Shown here: positions 37,717 through 46,408 of the stretch, piece by piece
Layout: the number at the start of each line of letters is the position of its first letter
How positions within the stretch are numbered: position 1 is the first letter of the stretch
Source of the DNA: Enterocloster clostridioformis
Lineage (GTDB): Bacteria > Bacillota > Clostridia > Lachnospirales > Lachnospiraceae
Direction of reading: 5' to 3'
NCBI RefSeq assembly: GCF_020297485.1
Contig: NZ_JAIWZC010000001.1
Coordinates: 496,001 to 560,000, forward strand
DNA: 64,000 nt
Made by a program: the position numbers and the translations under genes
The notes under the pieces: generated by a model
Seen by the model: only the letters and a program-made list of their open reading frames with translations
Database searches by the model: none
What the model was told of the DNA's origin: nothing

Positions 37717-38562
37717 ATGAAAGAGAAGCGAGTGGTTAAAAAAGCAGTATACCATATCATTGTTTTCGTCATCGGCATCATCATGATTTATCCCCTTATA
37801 TGGATGGTCATGAGTTCTTTTAAGGAGAACAGCACCATATTCTCCACAGCGGGCAGCCTGATTCCGGAGAAATTTATAGTCAGCAATTATTCCACGGGAT
37901 GGAAGGGCTTTGGAAAGATTTCCTTTGCCACCTTCTTCAAAAACTCCATCTTCATCTCAGTGGTGGCCACCCTGGGAACCGTGGCCTCCTCCGCCCTGGT
38001 GGCCTACGGATTTGCTAGATTCAAATTCAGAGGCAAGAGCATCCTGTTTGCTGTCATGCTGCTCTCCATGATGCTTCCCGCCCAGGTACTCATGATCCCC
38101 CAGTATCTGTGGTATCAGAAGCTGGGCTGGGTGGGCTCCTATATGCCGTTGACTGTTCCATATTTCTTTGCCATACAGGGATTTTTTGTGTACCTGATTT
38201 CCAACTTCATCAGCGGTATTCCTACGGAGTTGGATGAAGCGGCCAAGATTGATGGATGTTCCTATGCAGGTATTTTTACCCGCATCATGCTGCCTCTTAT
38301 AAAGCCGGCACTGGTCACGGCCTGCATATTCTCCTTCATGTGGAGATGGGATGATTTCCTTTCAGCCCTGCTGTATGTCAGCAAGTCCAGCATGTACCCT
38401 GTCAGCCTTGCGCTTAAGCTTTTTTGCGACCCGGGCTCGTCATCGGATTACGGCGCCATGTTCGCCATGGCAACCTTGTCCATACTGCCGTCCATCCTTA
38501 TATTCCTGTTCTTCCAGAAATATCTGGTTGAGGGCATCAGCACCTCCGGCCTGAAAGGATGA
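37717..38562 (+). CDS. Sugar ABC transporter permease (MalG-like)
   Basis: Second CUT1 permease, 281 residues with six helices and the EAA loop ELDEAAKIDGCSYAGIFTRIMLP. The C-terminal EGISTSGLKG is typical. GAAGGAGG lies inside the end of the previous gene. The stop overlaps the first ATG of the amidohydrolase gene (ATGA), which supports translational coupling. Confidence 0.94.
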   Translation: MKEKRVVKKAVYHIIVFVIGIIMIYPLIWMVMSSFKENSTIFSTAGSLIPEKFIVSNYSTGWKGFGKISFATFFKNSIFISVVATLGTVASSALVAYGFARFKFRGKSILFAVMLLSMMLPAQVLMIPQYLWYQKLGWVGSYMPLTVPYFFAIQGFFVYLISNFISGIPTELDEAAKIDGCSYAGIFTRIMLPLIKPALVTACIFSFMWRWDDFLSALLYVSKSSMYPVSLALKLFCDPGSSSDYGAMFAMATLSILPSILIFLFFQKYLVEGISTSGLKG

Positions 38563-39488
38563 TGAAAATGGAACATGAGATGAAGATAATAGACGGACAT
38601 GTCCATCTGATACAGTGTATCGCCGGAACAGGGGCAGGAGGAGAGCTGCGCTTTGCCGGAAACGGCATGGCGGAATATGCATCAGGGGAACGGTTCCGAA
38701 TGCTTCCGGATGAATTCAGCCAGGGAGTGGTGACTGCCGGGGATATTCTCAGGAAAATGGATGATAACGGAGTGGAGAAAGCAGTGCTGCTCCAGGGAAA
38801 TTACTTTGGTTTCCAGAATCTCTATTCCATGGAGGCAGTGAAAAAATATCCGGACCGGTTTTGTGCCGCGGCTTCCTACGACCCTTTTTGCAGGGGCAAG
38901 GAACAGATACGAAAACACCTGTTTAAAGAGCTGGGTTTTCCAATTGTGAAGTTTGAGGTAAGTACCGGCTCTGGGCTCATGGCCAACCATTTCACGCTGC
39001 CCCTGGACGGGGATATCATGAAGGCCGAATATGATTATGCGGATGAACATGGTCTGGTGTTTGTCATTGATATAGGCAAATGCGGCAGTGAGAGCTGGCA
39101 GACGGACCGGCTTTTGAATGTGATAAAGGAGCATCCCGGCATGAAGTTTGTGGTCTGCCATCTGCTGGCCGTGTCCATGAGGGACGAGGATAAGCTTGTG
39201 GAAGGATTAAAGAAGCTGGCCCTGCCCAATGTGTGGTTTGATTTGGCTGCCCTGCCCCATAACTGCGGCCCTGACGCCTACCCCTATCCCAATGCGGTGA
39301 GGTATCTGAGGCATGGTATTGAGATAGCAGGGGCGGACAAACTCATTTTCGGAACGGATATACCCTCGGTGCTGAAGGAGGACAGCTATCAGCATTTTAT
39401 ACAGTACATCACATGCAGCGATGCATTTTCCCGGGAAGAAAAGGAACGAATCATGTACAGGAATGCAGAGCATGTATATTTCAAGTAA
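38559..39488 (+). CDS. Amidohydrolase-2-type TIM-barrel hydrolase
   Basis: Metal-dependent hydrolase, 309 residues. It has the N-terminal DGHVHL metal motif, a central VCHLLAVSM with a likely metal His, and near the C-terminus IFGTDIPSV with the conserved Asp. This fits PF04909 (aminocarboxymuconate decarboxylase/lactonase-like). Three closely spaced ATGs compete: 38559 overlaps the permease stop, but 38568 is better placed behind AAAGG, so the protein may start 3 residues later. In this sugar operon, a lactonase or de-esterification step on an oxidised or modified sugar is plausible (inference). Confidence 0.8.
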   Translation: MMKMEHEMKIIDGHVHLIQCIAGTGAGGELRFAGNGMAEYASGERFRMLPDEFSQGVVTAGDILRKMDDNGVEKAVLLQGNYFGFQNLYSMEAVKKYPDRFCAAASYDPFCRGKEQIRKHLFKELGFPIVKFEVSTGSGLMANHFTLPLDGDIMKAEYDYADEHGLVFVIDIGKCGSESWQTDRLLNVIKEHPGMKFVVCHLLAVSMRDEDKLVEGLKKLALPNVWFDLAALPHNCGPDAYPYPNAVRYLRHGIEIAGADKLIFGTDIPSVLKEDSYQHFIQYITCSDAFSREEKERIMYRNAEHVYFK

Positions 39489-39507
39489 ACATATTAAGGA
39501 GGAAGCT

Positions 39508-40908
39508 ATGAAGTATAGCGATAATAAAGTTAAGGATATTCAGATTGCATATATAGGCGGCGGTTCCAGGGGATGGGCCTGGACCTTTATGACAGACCTT
39601 GCCCTGGAGGACCAGATCAGCGGTACCATACGTCTGTATGATATTGACGGCGGCGCGGCAAAGAACAATGAGGTGATTGGCAACCGTCTGATGCAGAGGG
39701 ACGACGCCAAAGGAGACTGGAAGTTTGAGACCAGCGCAAGCCTTAAGGACGCCCTGACAGGCTGTGATTTCGTTGTCATTTCCATCCTGCCCGGCACCTT
39801 TGACGAGATGGAGTCTGATGTTCACCTTCCGGAGCGCCTGGGAATCTACCAGTCTGTAGGCGATACGGCAGGGCCGGGCGGAATGGTCCGCGCCCTGCGC
39901 ACCATACCCATGTTCGTGGAGATTGCCGGGGCCATAAAAGAATATGCGCCAAAGGCATGGGTCATTAATTATACCAACCCCATGTCACTGTGTGTAAAGA
40001 CATTGTATCATGTATTTCCGGAAATCAAGGCATTCGGGTGCTGCCATGAAGTCTTTGGCACCCAGAAGGTCCTTAAGGGAATCTGCGAGGAGAGCAGCGG
40101 GGAAACAGATATTGACTGGCATGACATCCATGTAAATGTGCTGGGCATCAACCATTTCACATGGTTTTCAAGCGCTTCCTATAAGGGGATCGATTTGTTC
40201 CCTGTTTACAGGGAGTATATTGACAGGCATTTTGACCAGGGATATGAAGTGGAAGGCGAAAACTGGATGAATTCCTCCTTTAAGTGCGCCAACCGGGTCA
40301 AGATGGATCTGTTTAAGAGGTACGGCCTGATTGCGGCGGCAGGGGACAGGCATCTGGCTGAATTCATGCCCGGAAATGAGTACCTGAATGACCCGGAGAC
40401 AGTGGCATCCTGGAAATTCGGCCTGACCACGGTGCAGTGGAGAAAGAATGACCTGAAGGAGAGACTGGATAGGAGCCGCAGGCTGGCATCCGGTGAGGAA
40501 GAAGTCAAGCTGGAACCTACCGGCGAGGAGGGAATCCTTTTAATCAAAGCGCTCTGCGGCCTGACAAGGGTTGTCAGCAATGTGAATATCCCTAATACGG
40601 CCTGCCAGATTACCAACCTGCCCGCGGGTGCCCTGGTGGAGACCAACGCGGTCTTTGAAAAGGATCACATCTATCCGGTGGTTGCGGGAGCAGTGCCGGA
40701 AAATGTAAAGGAACTTCTGATGCCCCATCTGGAGAACCATGAGCTGATTATGGAAGCAGCCCTTAATCCGGATAAAGAAAAGGTGGTCAGGGCATTTATG
40801 AACGATCCCCTTGTAAAGGGAAAGAACTGCCGGGAAGAAGATGTCAGGCTTCTGGTGGATGACATGATCAAGAATACGCTTAAATATCTTCCAAAAGGAT
40901 GGGAATAG
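39508..40908 (+). CDS. GH4 family glycosidase
   Basis: NAD+- and Mn2+-dependent glycosidase that works by oxidation at C3 and elimination. The ATG at 39508 follows AAGGAGGAAG; a longer frame from 39421 overlaps the upstream gene. The 466 residues have the Rossmann start IAYIGGGSRGW, the TNPMSL segment, CCHEVFGTQ with the metal-binding Cys, and GINHFTW. The CHEV motif, and not CN[IV]P, suggests a non-phosphorylated substrate, such as an alpha-galactoside, alpha-glucoside or alpha-glucuronide. That is consistent with uptake by an ABC importer and not a PTS. It is the last intact gene of the operon. Confidence 0.9.
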   Translation: MKYSDNKVKDIQIAYIGGGSRGWAWTFMTDLALEDQISGTIRLYDIDGGAAKNNEVIGNRLMQRDDAKGDWKFETSASLKDALTGCDFVVISILPGTFDEMESDVHLPERLGIYQSVGDTAGPGGMVRALRTIPMFVEIAGAIKEYAPKAWVINYTNPMSLCVKTLYHVFPEIKAFGCCHEVFGTQKVLKGICEESSGETDIDWHDIHVNVLGINHFTWFSSASYKGIDLFPVYREYIDRHFDQGYEVEGENWMNSSFKCANRVKMDLFKRYGLIAAAGDRHLAEFMPGNEYLNDPETVASWKFGLTTVQWRKNDLKERLDRSRRLASGEEEVKLEPTGEEGILLIKALCGLTRVVSNVNIPNTACQITNLPAGALVETNAVFEKDHIYPVVAGAVPENVKELLMPHLENHELIMEAALNPDKEKVVRAFMNDPLVKGKNCREEDVRLLVDDMIKNTLKYLPKGWE

Positions 40909-40914
40909 ACGAAA

Positions 40915-41088
40915 ATGAAGCACGATGGCGAATTACTTAAATTCACAGACGCATTTATTATCAATCTTGCGCCGGTACCCCGGAAAGAGCCGTTTTACGA
41001 TGCAACCGGAGGACCGTTTACCCATTCCAAGACATGAAATGGCTGAAGAAAAACGGCTATCTGCTGTCCTATGAACGCTGCTCCTGAA
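40915..41088 (+). pseudogene. Short frameshifted gene fragment after GH4
   Basis: An ATG at 40915 opens a 40-codon frame (MKHDGELLKFTDAF) that ends at a TGA. One extra base near 41032 would join it to a second stretch, DMKWLKKNGYLLSYERCS. The two pieces read as one short protein fragment broken by a frameshift. I do not recognise the parent family. It ends just before a strong terminator. The stretch from 41158 to 41280 shows nothing else I can support. Confidence 0.4.
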
Positions 41089-41118
41089 CCGTACTGTGAA
41101 ATATTAAGAACCCCTCAA

Positions 41119-41157
41119 AACCGGGCCCCGCTTAAAACCAGCGGGGCCCGGTCTTTT
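41119..41157 (+). terminator. Strong terminator of the GH4 operon
   Basis: A perfect 12-bp GC stem, CCGGGCCCCGCT with AGCGGGGCCCGG, around a 7-base loop, followed by TCTTTT. Confidence 0.92.
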
Positions 41158-41287
41158 GCTGCGCTCCGGCCTGATTTACTTTACAATTACCTGTTTTCGT
41201 GTTACATTTGCTACTGAAAACGGATAGGGTGTAAGGAATTATTAAAGGAAGATTAAAGAAAAACAGAAGAACAAATCACCTTCTCTG

Positions 41288-41296
41288 TGCTATACT
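41288..41296 (+). promoter_or_regulatory. Extended -10 promoter of the ABC export operon
   Basis: TGC directly before TATACT (41291-41296) gives an extended -10. The -35 position (GAACAA) is poor. The operon's first start codon is 80 bases downstream. Confidence 0.45.
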
Positions 41297-41376
41297 GAAC
41301 AAAATCAGTAACAGTCTGTCCATAGAGGCTGTTATCCGGATTGGAGCGCTTTTACGCCCCGGAAAGGAGGCTGGAT

Positions 41377-42219
41377 TTGGCACAGGAACAGTTGACCGTG
41401 TCGTCGGTCCCTGAGAAACAGGATGCAGGAGAAAAAGACACAGGAAAAGAAAATACTGGAAAAGAAAACAGGCCCGTGGTCATACGGGTAAAGAATTTAT
41501 ATAAGATATACCGGGTAGGCGATATCAAGGTCCGGGCCCTGGACGGACTGGATTTTGACATATATAAGGGAGAATTCGTTGCCATCGTGGGGGCCTCCGG
41601 TTCCGGCAAATCCACCCTTCTCAACATGCTGGCCGGATTGGAAAAGCCCACCAAAGGGGAGATTGAGATTGGCAGGGTCCATATAGAGAAGATGACGGAG
41701 CGCCAGCTGGTGAGCTTCCGCCGCGAAAAGGTGGGGTTTATCTTCCAGGCATACAACCTGTTAAATACCATGAATGCCCTGGAGAACGTAGCCCTTCCCC
41801 TTTCCTTTCGTGGTGTTTCCAGAAGACAGCGGCTTAAGGAGGCCAGGAAATATATGGATTTGGTAGGCGTGGGAGGCCAGGCCAGGCATATGCCCAACCA
41901 GATGTCCGGCGGACAGCAGCAGCGTGTGGGAATTGCCAGGGCCCTGGTGGTAAATCCCCAGATTATATTTGCCGATGAGCCCACGGGAAACCTGGATTCC
42001 AAGACCACCATGGAGGTGCTGCGCCTGATGCAGAAGATTGTCAGGGAGCAGAACCAGACCCTGGTCATGGTTACCCACGACAACAATCTGGCCTCCTATG
42101 CGGACCGGAGAATCCGAATCATGGACGGCCGGATTGTGGGAATCGAGACAGGCGGCAGAGAAGCGTTATATGAGGGGAATGCAGAGAAAAAGGAGTGCAA
42201 TGAGAATGAGAGCAAATAA
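41377..42219 (+). CDS. MacB/LolD-type ABC transporter ATP-binding protein
   Basis: Cytoplasmic ATPase of a type VII (MacB-like) ABC system. The TTG at 41377 sits 6 bases after AAAGGAGG and gives 280 residues; a TTG at 41341 in the same frame has no site. Motifs in order are GASGSGKSTLLN (Walker A), the FQAYNLL Q-loop, MSGGQQQRVGIARAL (signature), IIFADEPTGNLDS (Walker B) and the H-loop MVTHD. An acidic, low-complexity N-terminus with a short TGKEN repeat is unusual. Its stop overlaps the next gene by 20 bases. It forms one operon with a CARDB-like surface protein and an FtsX permease. Confidence 0.93.
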   Translation: MAQEQLTVSSVPEKQDAGEKDTGKENTGKENRPVVIRVKNLYKIYRVGDIKVRALDGLDFDIYKGEFVAIVGASGSGKSTLLNMLAGLEKPTKGEIEIGRVHIEKMTERQLVSFRREKVGFIFQAYNLLNTMNALENVALPLSFRGVSRRQRLKEARKYMDLVGVGGQARHMPNQMSGGQQQRVGIARALVVNPQIIFADEPTGNLDSKTTMEVLRLMQKIVREQNQTLVMVTHDNNLASYADRRIRIMDGRIVGIETGGREALYEGNAEKKECNENESK

Positions 42220-44044
42220 ATGGTGCAAAGGCCTGACGGCGTTCCTGGCAGCCTGTATGCTGGCCGGGATGCATTCGTCCAGTGCGGCGGCCAGCGATTA
42301 CAAATTGGGCTATAACACCAATGCCAGTGAAAATGATTATGTATTTACTACAAAATCACCCAAAGGGACCATAGGAAAATCCATGTCCATTCCCTTCCGT
42401 ATCAGGGCCACGGATGAGGATATGGAGAACCTGCGCATCAGTCTCCTGCAGACCAATGAGTTCCAGCAGATAGAGGAGAGGGGAAACGGGGATTACTCCG
42501 TTGACTACTATCCCTTTGAAATCATGGAGACCACCTTTGTGGCCAAGAGCGTGGGAACCATCAAGAAGGGCAATGTAAAGAGCGTGTCCCTGTCAGCCAG
42601 GGTGCGGCGGGACGCCCTTCAGGGATACTACAGCATTCCTGTGCTGCTGGAATGGGACGGCGGTTCCGATACAGATTATATCAACGTATGGATTTCCACC
42701 TCATCCACATCCGGAGCGGACGAGGAGGAGGACAAAAAGGAAGGCAATTACTTTGTGGTGGGTGAGAACCAGCCCACGCCCAGGGGAGTCTATCCCAATG
42801 TCATGGATTACACCGTAAACTTCCGCAACAAGAGGGAGACCACGGCCCAGGATGTGACGGTCAGCATGCAGCTCTCAGAGGACGATGCCAAATTCCCCTT
42901 TGAAATCAACGACGGCAACTATGACCGCACCTTTGAGCGCGTGCAGCCGGGAGAAACCGTATCGGCTCCCTACAGCATGGCAATCCGCAAGGATTCCTAC
43001 ACGGGTTATTATCCAATCAAATACACCATCACCTTCCGCTTAAGCTCTGAGGGAGATCTGCACACGGAGGAGGGAACCTTTTACGTACATATCGTGTCCA
43101 AGGATAAAGAGGACGACCTGGGTGATTTTAACGCCAACGACAGGACCAGGGCCAGGCTGATTGTGGAGAGCTATCACACGGTCCCGGAGAAAATCTACGC
43201 AGGGGACGAGTTTGAGCTGATTCTTAACATGAAGAACGCATCCACCTCGGTTCCTGCCAGCAACATTCTCTTTAACCTGGAGTCGGAGAAGGTATCGGAC
43301 AGCGCCGTGTTTACCACGGAGTCAGGCACCTCCTCCCTGGTAGTGGACAATATGGCTCCCGGACAGACCACCGAGGTCAGGGCCAGATTCACGGCCAGGG
43401 CAGGAGTGGACCAGCGCTCCTACGCCATCACGGTAAAGGAGAAGTACGACAGCCCCGAATTCAAGAACGCGGAGGAAAGCATTGTAGTGGACATCCCTGT
43501 AAAGCAGTATGCCCGGTTAAGCACCAGCACCATTGACGTTATGCCGGACAGCTTAACCGTGGGATCTGAGTCCAATGTCATGTTTGGCATCAACAACACG
43601 GGAAAGGTCATCCTCTACAACGTGACCGTGACCTTTGAGGCGGATTCCATCAAGACCACGGACGCCTATGTGGGAAACATCAAGCCGGGTGAAACGGGCA
43701 ACGTGGACACCATGCTGACAGGCGTGGCCCCCACCCTGGATGAGGGAACGGTGCGCATCCGCATTGATTACGAGGATGAAAACGGCGTTCCCGCCGAACC
43801 GGTGGAAAAGGAGCTGACCCTCATGGTCATGGAGGAGATGGAACAGAACTGGGATGATACGGGAGCGGCCATGGATGCAGGCAGCATGGACGCCGAGGCA
43901 GCGCCGTCCTTCTGGAGTAAATATAAGTTCCTGGTGATTGCCGGTGTGGTGGCAGCGGCCGGTATTGCTGCCGCGGTTGTCATCCGAATCAGGAAGAAAC
44001 GCAAGGCGGCAAGGGAAGAGGATGTGGACAATGAGATTTCCTGA
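42200..44044 (+). CDS. Secreted, membrane-anchored CARDB/COG1361-like protein
   Basis: The ATG at 42200 follows AAAGGAGTG and overlaps the ATPase stop. The 614 residues have a signal peptide (MRMRANKWCKGLTAFLAACMLAG), several beta-sandwich repeats of adhesion/S-layer type (QDVTVSMQLSEDD, NPASNILF-like and LYNVTVTFEAD segments), and one C-terminal helix (VIAGVVAAAGIAAAVVI) ending in a basic stop-transfer RIRKKRKAAR. Most of the protein thus lies outside the membrane. It occupies the place that a MacA-type periplasmic adaptor has in Gram-negatives. It may bind cell-wall material or present a substrate to the FtsX-type permease (inference). Confidence 0.75.
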   Translation: MRMRANKWCKGLTAFLAACMLAGMHSSSAAASDYKLGYNTNASENDYVFTTKSPKGTIGKSMSIPFRIRATDEDMENLRISLLQTNEFQQIEERGNGDYSVDYYPFEIMETTFVAKSVGTIKKGNVKSVSLSARVRRDALQGYYSIPVLLEWDGGSDTDYINVWISTSSTSGADEEEDKKEGNYFVVGENQPTPRGVYPNVMDYTVNFRNKRETTAQDVTVSMQLSEDDAKFPFEINDGNYDRTFERVQPGETVSAPYSMAIRKDSYTGYYPIKYTITFRLSSEGDLHTEEGTFYVHIVSKDKEDDLGDFNANDRTRARLIVESYHTVPEKIYAGDEFELILNMKNASTSVPASNILFNLESEKVSDSAVFTTESGTSSLVVDNMAPGQTTEVRARFTARAGVDQRSYAITVKEKYDSPEFKNAEESIVVDIPVKQYARLSTSTIDVMPDSLTVGSESNVMFGINNTGKVILYNVTVTFEADSIKTTDAYVGNIKPGETGNVDTMLTGVAPTLDEGTVRIRIDYEDENGVPAEPVEKELTLMVMEEMEQNWDDTGAAMDAGSMDAEAAPSFWSKYKFLVIAGVVAAAGIAAAVVIRIRKKRKAAREEDVDNEIS

Positions 44045-45419
44045 TCTCGTAATCATGAGCATTAACAACTTAAGACGCAGGAAGCTGAGAACGGTACTGA
44101 CCGTGCTGGGAGTTATCATCGGTACGGCGTCCATTGTGGTCATGGTATCCCTGGGAATCGGACTGGACCAGATGTTCATGGAACAGATTTCCTCCTGGGG
44201 AAGCCTGACCACCATCAACGTGTATTCCGGCTCATCCTATGGCGGCGCGGTGATGGCTGGAGGGGGCGGGAGCAGCAAATCCTCGGATCCCACCTACATC
44301 ACAGACGATGTCATAGCACAGTTTGGCCGTCTGCCCCATGTGACCGGGGTATCCCCGGTCCTGGAAATCAATGTGCTCATGCGCCAGGGAGCCTACGAGG
44401 CCCAGTATCTGTCCCTTATGGGCGTAAGCCAGTCCTTTCTGGAGCAGATTCCCCTGGGCGAAGGCAGGCTGCCGGAGCCGGGAGAGATGGGCATGGTGGT
44501 GGGCAATACGGTCCAGCAGAATTTTTATAATTCCAAGACAGGCCGCGGGTACTGGGACACAGGCGAGATGCCGGATGTGGACTTTATGAATAAGCCTCTT
44601 TTTGTGATTTTTGACGTGGATGCTTATTTCCAGACCAGAAATGGTTCCGTCGGTTCCTCGGAGGACGGCCAGACCCCGGTGAAACCGCCGAAAAAGTATA
44701 TGCTGAATGCAACCGGAATGGTGGAGGGCGGTCCGGACGACTGGAATTCCTATTCCTATAATGTGTACACGGATATAGACGGCCTGAAAGCCCAGCTGCG
44801 CAAGGTGTTTAAAAAGGGAACCGTCATACCGGGGCAGCCCACCAATAAAAAAGGAAAGCCCCTTAACTATCTGACCTATAACCGGGCGCAGATATTTGTG
44901 GACGATATGGAATATGTCCAGGCGGTGCAGAAGCAGATAGCGGACATGGGATTCCAGGTCAGCAGCCAGGCGGACTGGATGGAGAGCACGAAACAGCAGT
45001 CCAGCATGATACAGGCTGTCCTCGGCGGCATCGGAGCCGTTTCACTGTTCGTGGCAGCCATCGGCATCGCCAACACCATGATGATGTCCATTTATGAGAG
45101 GACAAAGGAAATCGGAGTCATGAAGGTACTGGGCTGCGATATGGGAAATATCCGCAACATGTTTCTCATTGAATCCGGTTTTATCGGCTTCATGGGAGGT
45201 GTCGCCGGAATTCTTCTCAGTTACAGTATCTCGGTGGTTATCAACCGGTTTGTAAACCTGGAGGAAATGAATGGCCTGACAGGCAACCTGTCCAGAATAC
45301 CGCCCTGGCTTTCCGTGGCAGCCGTGGTCTTTGCCATCTTTGTGGGCATGGCAGCCGGATTCATGCCGGCCATGCGCGCTATGAAGCTGAGCCCCCTGGC
45401 AGCCATCCGAAATGAATAG
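44031..45419 (+). CDS. MacB/FtsX-type ABC transporter permease
   Basis: Four-helix permease with a large extracytoplasmic domain. The 462 residues have helix 1 in LRTVLTVLGVIIGTASIVVMVSLG. The external MacB-core domain (about residues 45-315) includes a Gly/Ser-rich loop GGGGSSKSSD. The FtsX domain with three helices (AVSLFVAAIGIANTMM, ESGFIGFMGGVAGILLSYS, WLSVAAVVFAIFVGMAAGF) ends in LSPLAAIRNE. The ATG at 44031 overlaps the previous gene by 14 bases behind GGGAAGAGG. The set works as a mechanotransmission-type exporter or signalling device; the substrate is unknown. Confidence 0.9.
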   Translation: MRFPDLVIMSINNLRRRKLRTVLTVLGVIIGTASIVVMVSLGIGLDQMFMEQISSWGSLTTINVYSGSSYGGAVMAGGGGSSKSSDPTYITDDVIAQFGRLPHVTGVSPVLEINVLMRQGAYEAQYLSLMGVSQSFLEQIPLGEGRLPEPGEMGMVVGNTVQQNFYNSKTGRGYWDTGEMPDVDFMNKPLFVIFDVDAYFQTRNGSVGSSEDGQTPVKPPKKYMLNATGMVEGGPDDWNSYSYNVYTDIDGLKAQLRKVFKKGTVIPGQPTNKKGKPLNYLTYNRAQIFVDDMEYVQAVQKQIADMGFQVSSQADWMESTKQQSSMIQAVLGGIGAVSLFVAAIGIANTMMMSIYERTKEIGVMKVLGCDMGNIRNMFLIESGFIGFMGGVAGILLSYSISVVINRFVNLEEMNGLTGNLSRIPPWLSVAAVVFAIFVGMAAGFMPAMRAMKLSPLAAIRNE

Positions 45420-45487
45420 GGAAAATATGCCGGTATTGGAGACAGCTTTCCTGAACACTCTTGATTAGTAAAACTTCTAAAAAAGGG

Positions 45488-45516
45488 TTGCAATATTAGA
45501 AAAAAAGATATATATT
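45488..45516 (+). promoter_or_regulatory. Promoter of the ZTP-riboswitch purine operon
   Basis: -35 TTGCAA (45488-45493), a 17-base AT-rich spacer and -10 TATATT (45511-45516). The aptamer begins within about 10 bases of the expected start. Confidence 0.7.
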
Positions 45517-45521
45517 AATGG

Positions 45522-45604
45522 TAGGGCGTGTGACTGGCGGATAGTGGAGCAACCACAGGGAGCACGCAGTACCATGAACTAGTTTGAGCCGACCGCCTGG
45601 GCAT
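45522..45604 (+). ncRNA. ZTP riboswitch (pfl motif)
   Basis: The conserved pfl blocks are present in order: GGGCGTGTGACTGGCGG, a stem with GTGG/CCAC, GGGAGCACGC, then GAGCCGACCGCCTGGGCA. The family senses ZTP/ZMP (AICAR ribotide), which builds up when 10-formyl-THF is low, and turns on purine and folate genes. Here it precedes IMP cyclohydrolase and AICAR formyltransferase, the two enzymes that use up ZMP. The 3' block overlaps the 5' arm of a terminator, so binding should allow readthrough. Confidence 0.9.
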
Positions 45605-45639
45605 GCATATTTTTTGCGTGTCCGGGAGCCGGCTCTTTT
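45586..45639 (+). terminator. Riboswitch-controlled terminator
   Basis: GAGCCG (45586) pairs with CGGCTC (45630s), with further pairing of GGGCATGCA and TGCGTGTCC inside, followed by TTTT. The 5' arm is part of the ZTP aptamer, which makes aptamer folding and termination exclusive. Confidence 0.8.
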
Positions 45640-45678
45640 AAGTTTCAGAAACCTATTAAGCCGAATGGAGGAATCAGT

Positions 45679-46392
45679 ATGAATCAGATGTCACTGGAAC
45701 AGGAACTGAAAAGCAATGCTTATCCCGGACGGGGAATCGTCATCGGGCGCTCTGATGATGGAACAAAGGCAGTAACCGCCTATTTTATCATGGGCAGAAG
45801 CGCCAACAGCCGCAACCGCGTGTTTGTGGCGGATGGGGAAGGGATCCGTACCCAGGCATTTGACCCCGCCAAGTTAGAGGACCCAAGCCTGATTATATAT
45901 GCCCCTGTACGGGTTCTTGGAAACAAGACTATTGTGACCAACGGGGACCAGACAGACACCATCTACGACGGGATGGATCACCAGATGACCTTTGAGCAGT
46001 CCTTACGATGCAGGGAATTCGAGCCAGACGCGCCTAACTACACACCGCGGATCTCCGGCATCTTGCATATTGAAAACGGCAATTACAACTATGCCATGTC
46101 CATTTTAAAGAGCGACAACACAAATCCGGATTCCTGCCTGCGCTTTACCTATGCCTATCAGTCACCGGCAGCGGGAGAGGGACGTTTCATCCACACCTAC
46201 ATGCGTGACGGCAATCCACTTCCCAGCTTTGAGGGAGAGCCTAAGAAGGTGGGCATAAGCGGGGACATCGATGCCTTTACGGATTTGGTCTGGAACAGCC
46301 TTAACGAGGACAACAAGGTGTCCCTGTTCGTGCGTTATATCGATATTGCCGCCGGCACATATGAGACGAGAATCGTAAATAAAAACAAATAG
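45679..46392 (+). CDS. IMP cyclohydrolase (PurO-like, stand-alone)
   Basis: Closes FAICAR to IMP in the last step of purine synthesis. The 237-residue protein begins LEQELKSNAYPGRGIVIGRS and carries AYFIMGRSANSRNRVF and PNYTPRISGIL, as in the PF07826 family, not the N-terminal half of PurH. ATGGAGGAA precedes the ATG at 45679. It is followed 16 bases later by a separate AICAR formyltransferase, so the bifunctional PurH is replaced by two proteins. Confidence 0.88.
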   Translation: MNQMSLEQELKSNAYPGRGIVIGRSDDGTKAVTAYFIMGRSANSRNRVFVADGEGIRTQAFDPAKLEDPSLIIYAPVRVLGNKTIVTNGDQTDTIYDGMDHQMTFEQSLRCREFEPDAPNYTPRISGILHIENGNYNYAMSILKSDNTNPDSCLRFTYAYQSPAAGEGRFIHTYMRDGNPLPSFEGEPKKVGISGDIDAFTDLVWNSLNEDNKVSLFVRYIDIAAGTYETRIVNKNK

Positions 46393-46408
46393 GGAGCGAG
46401 GTAACATT

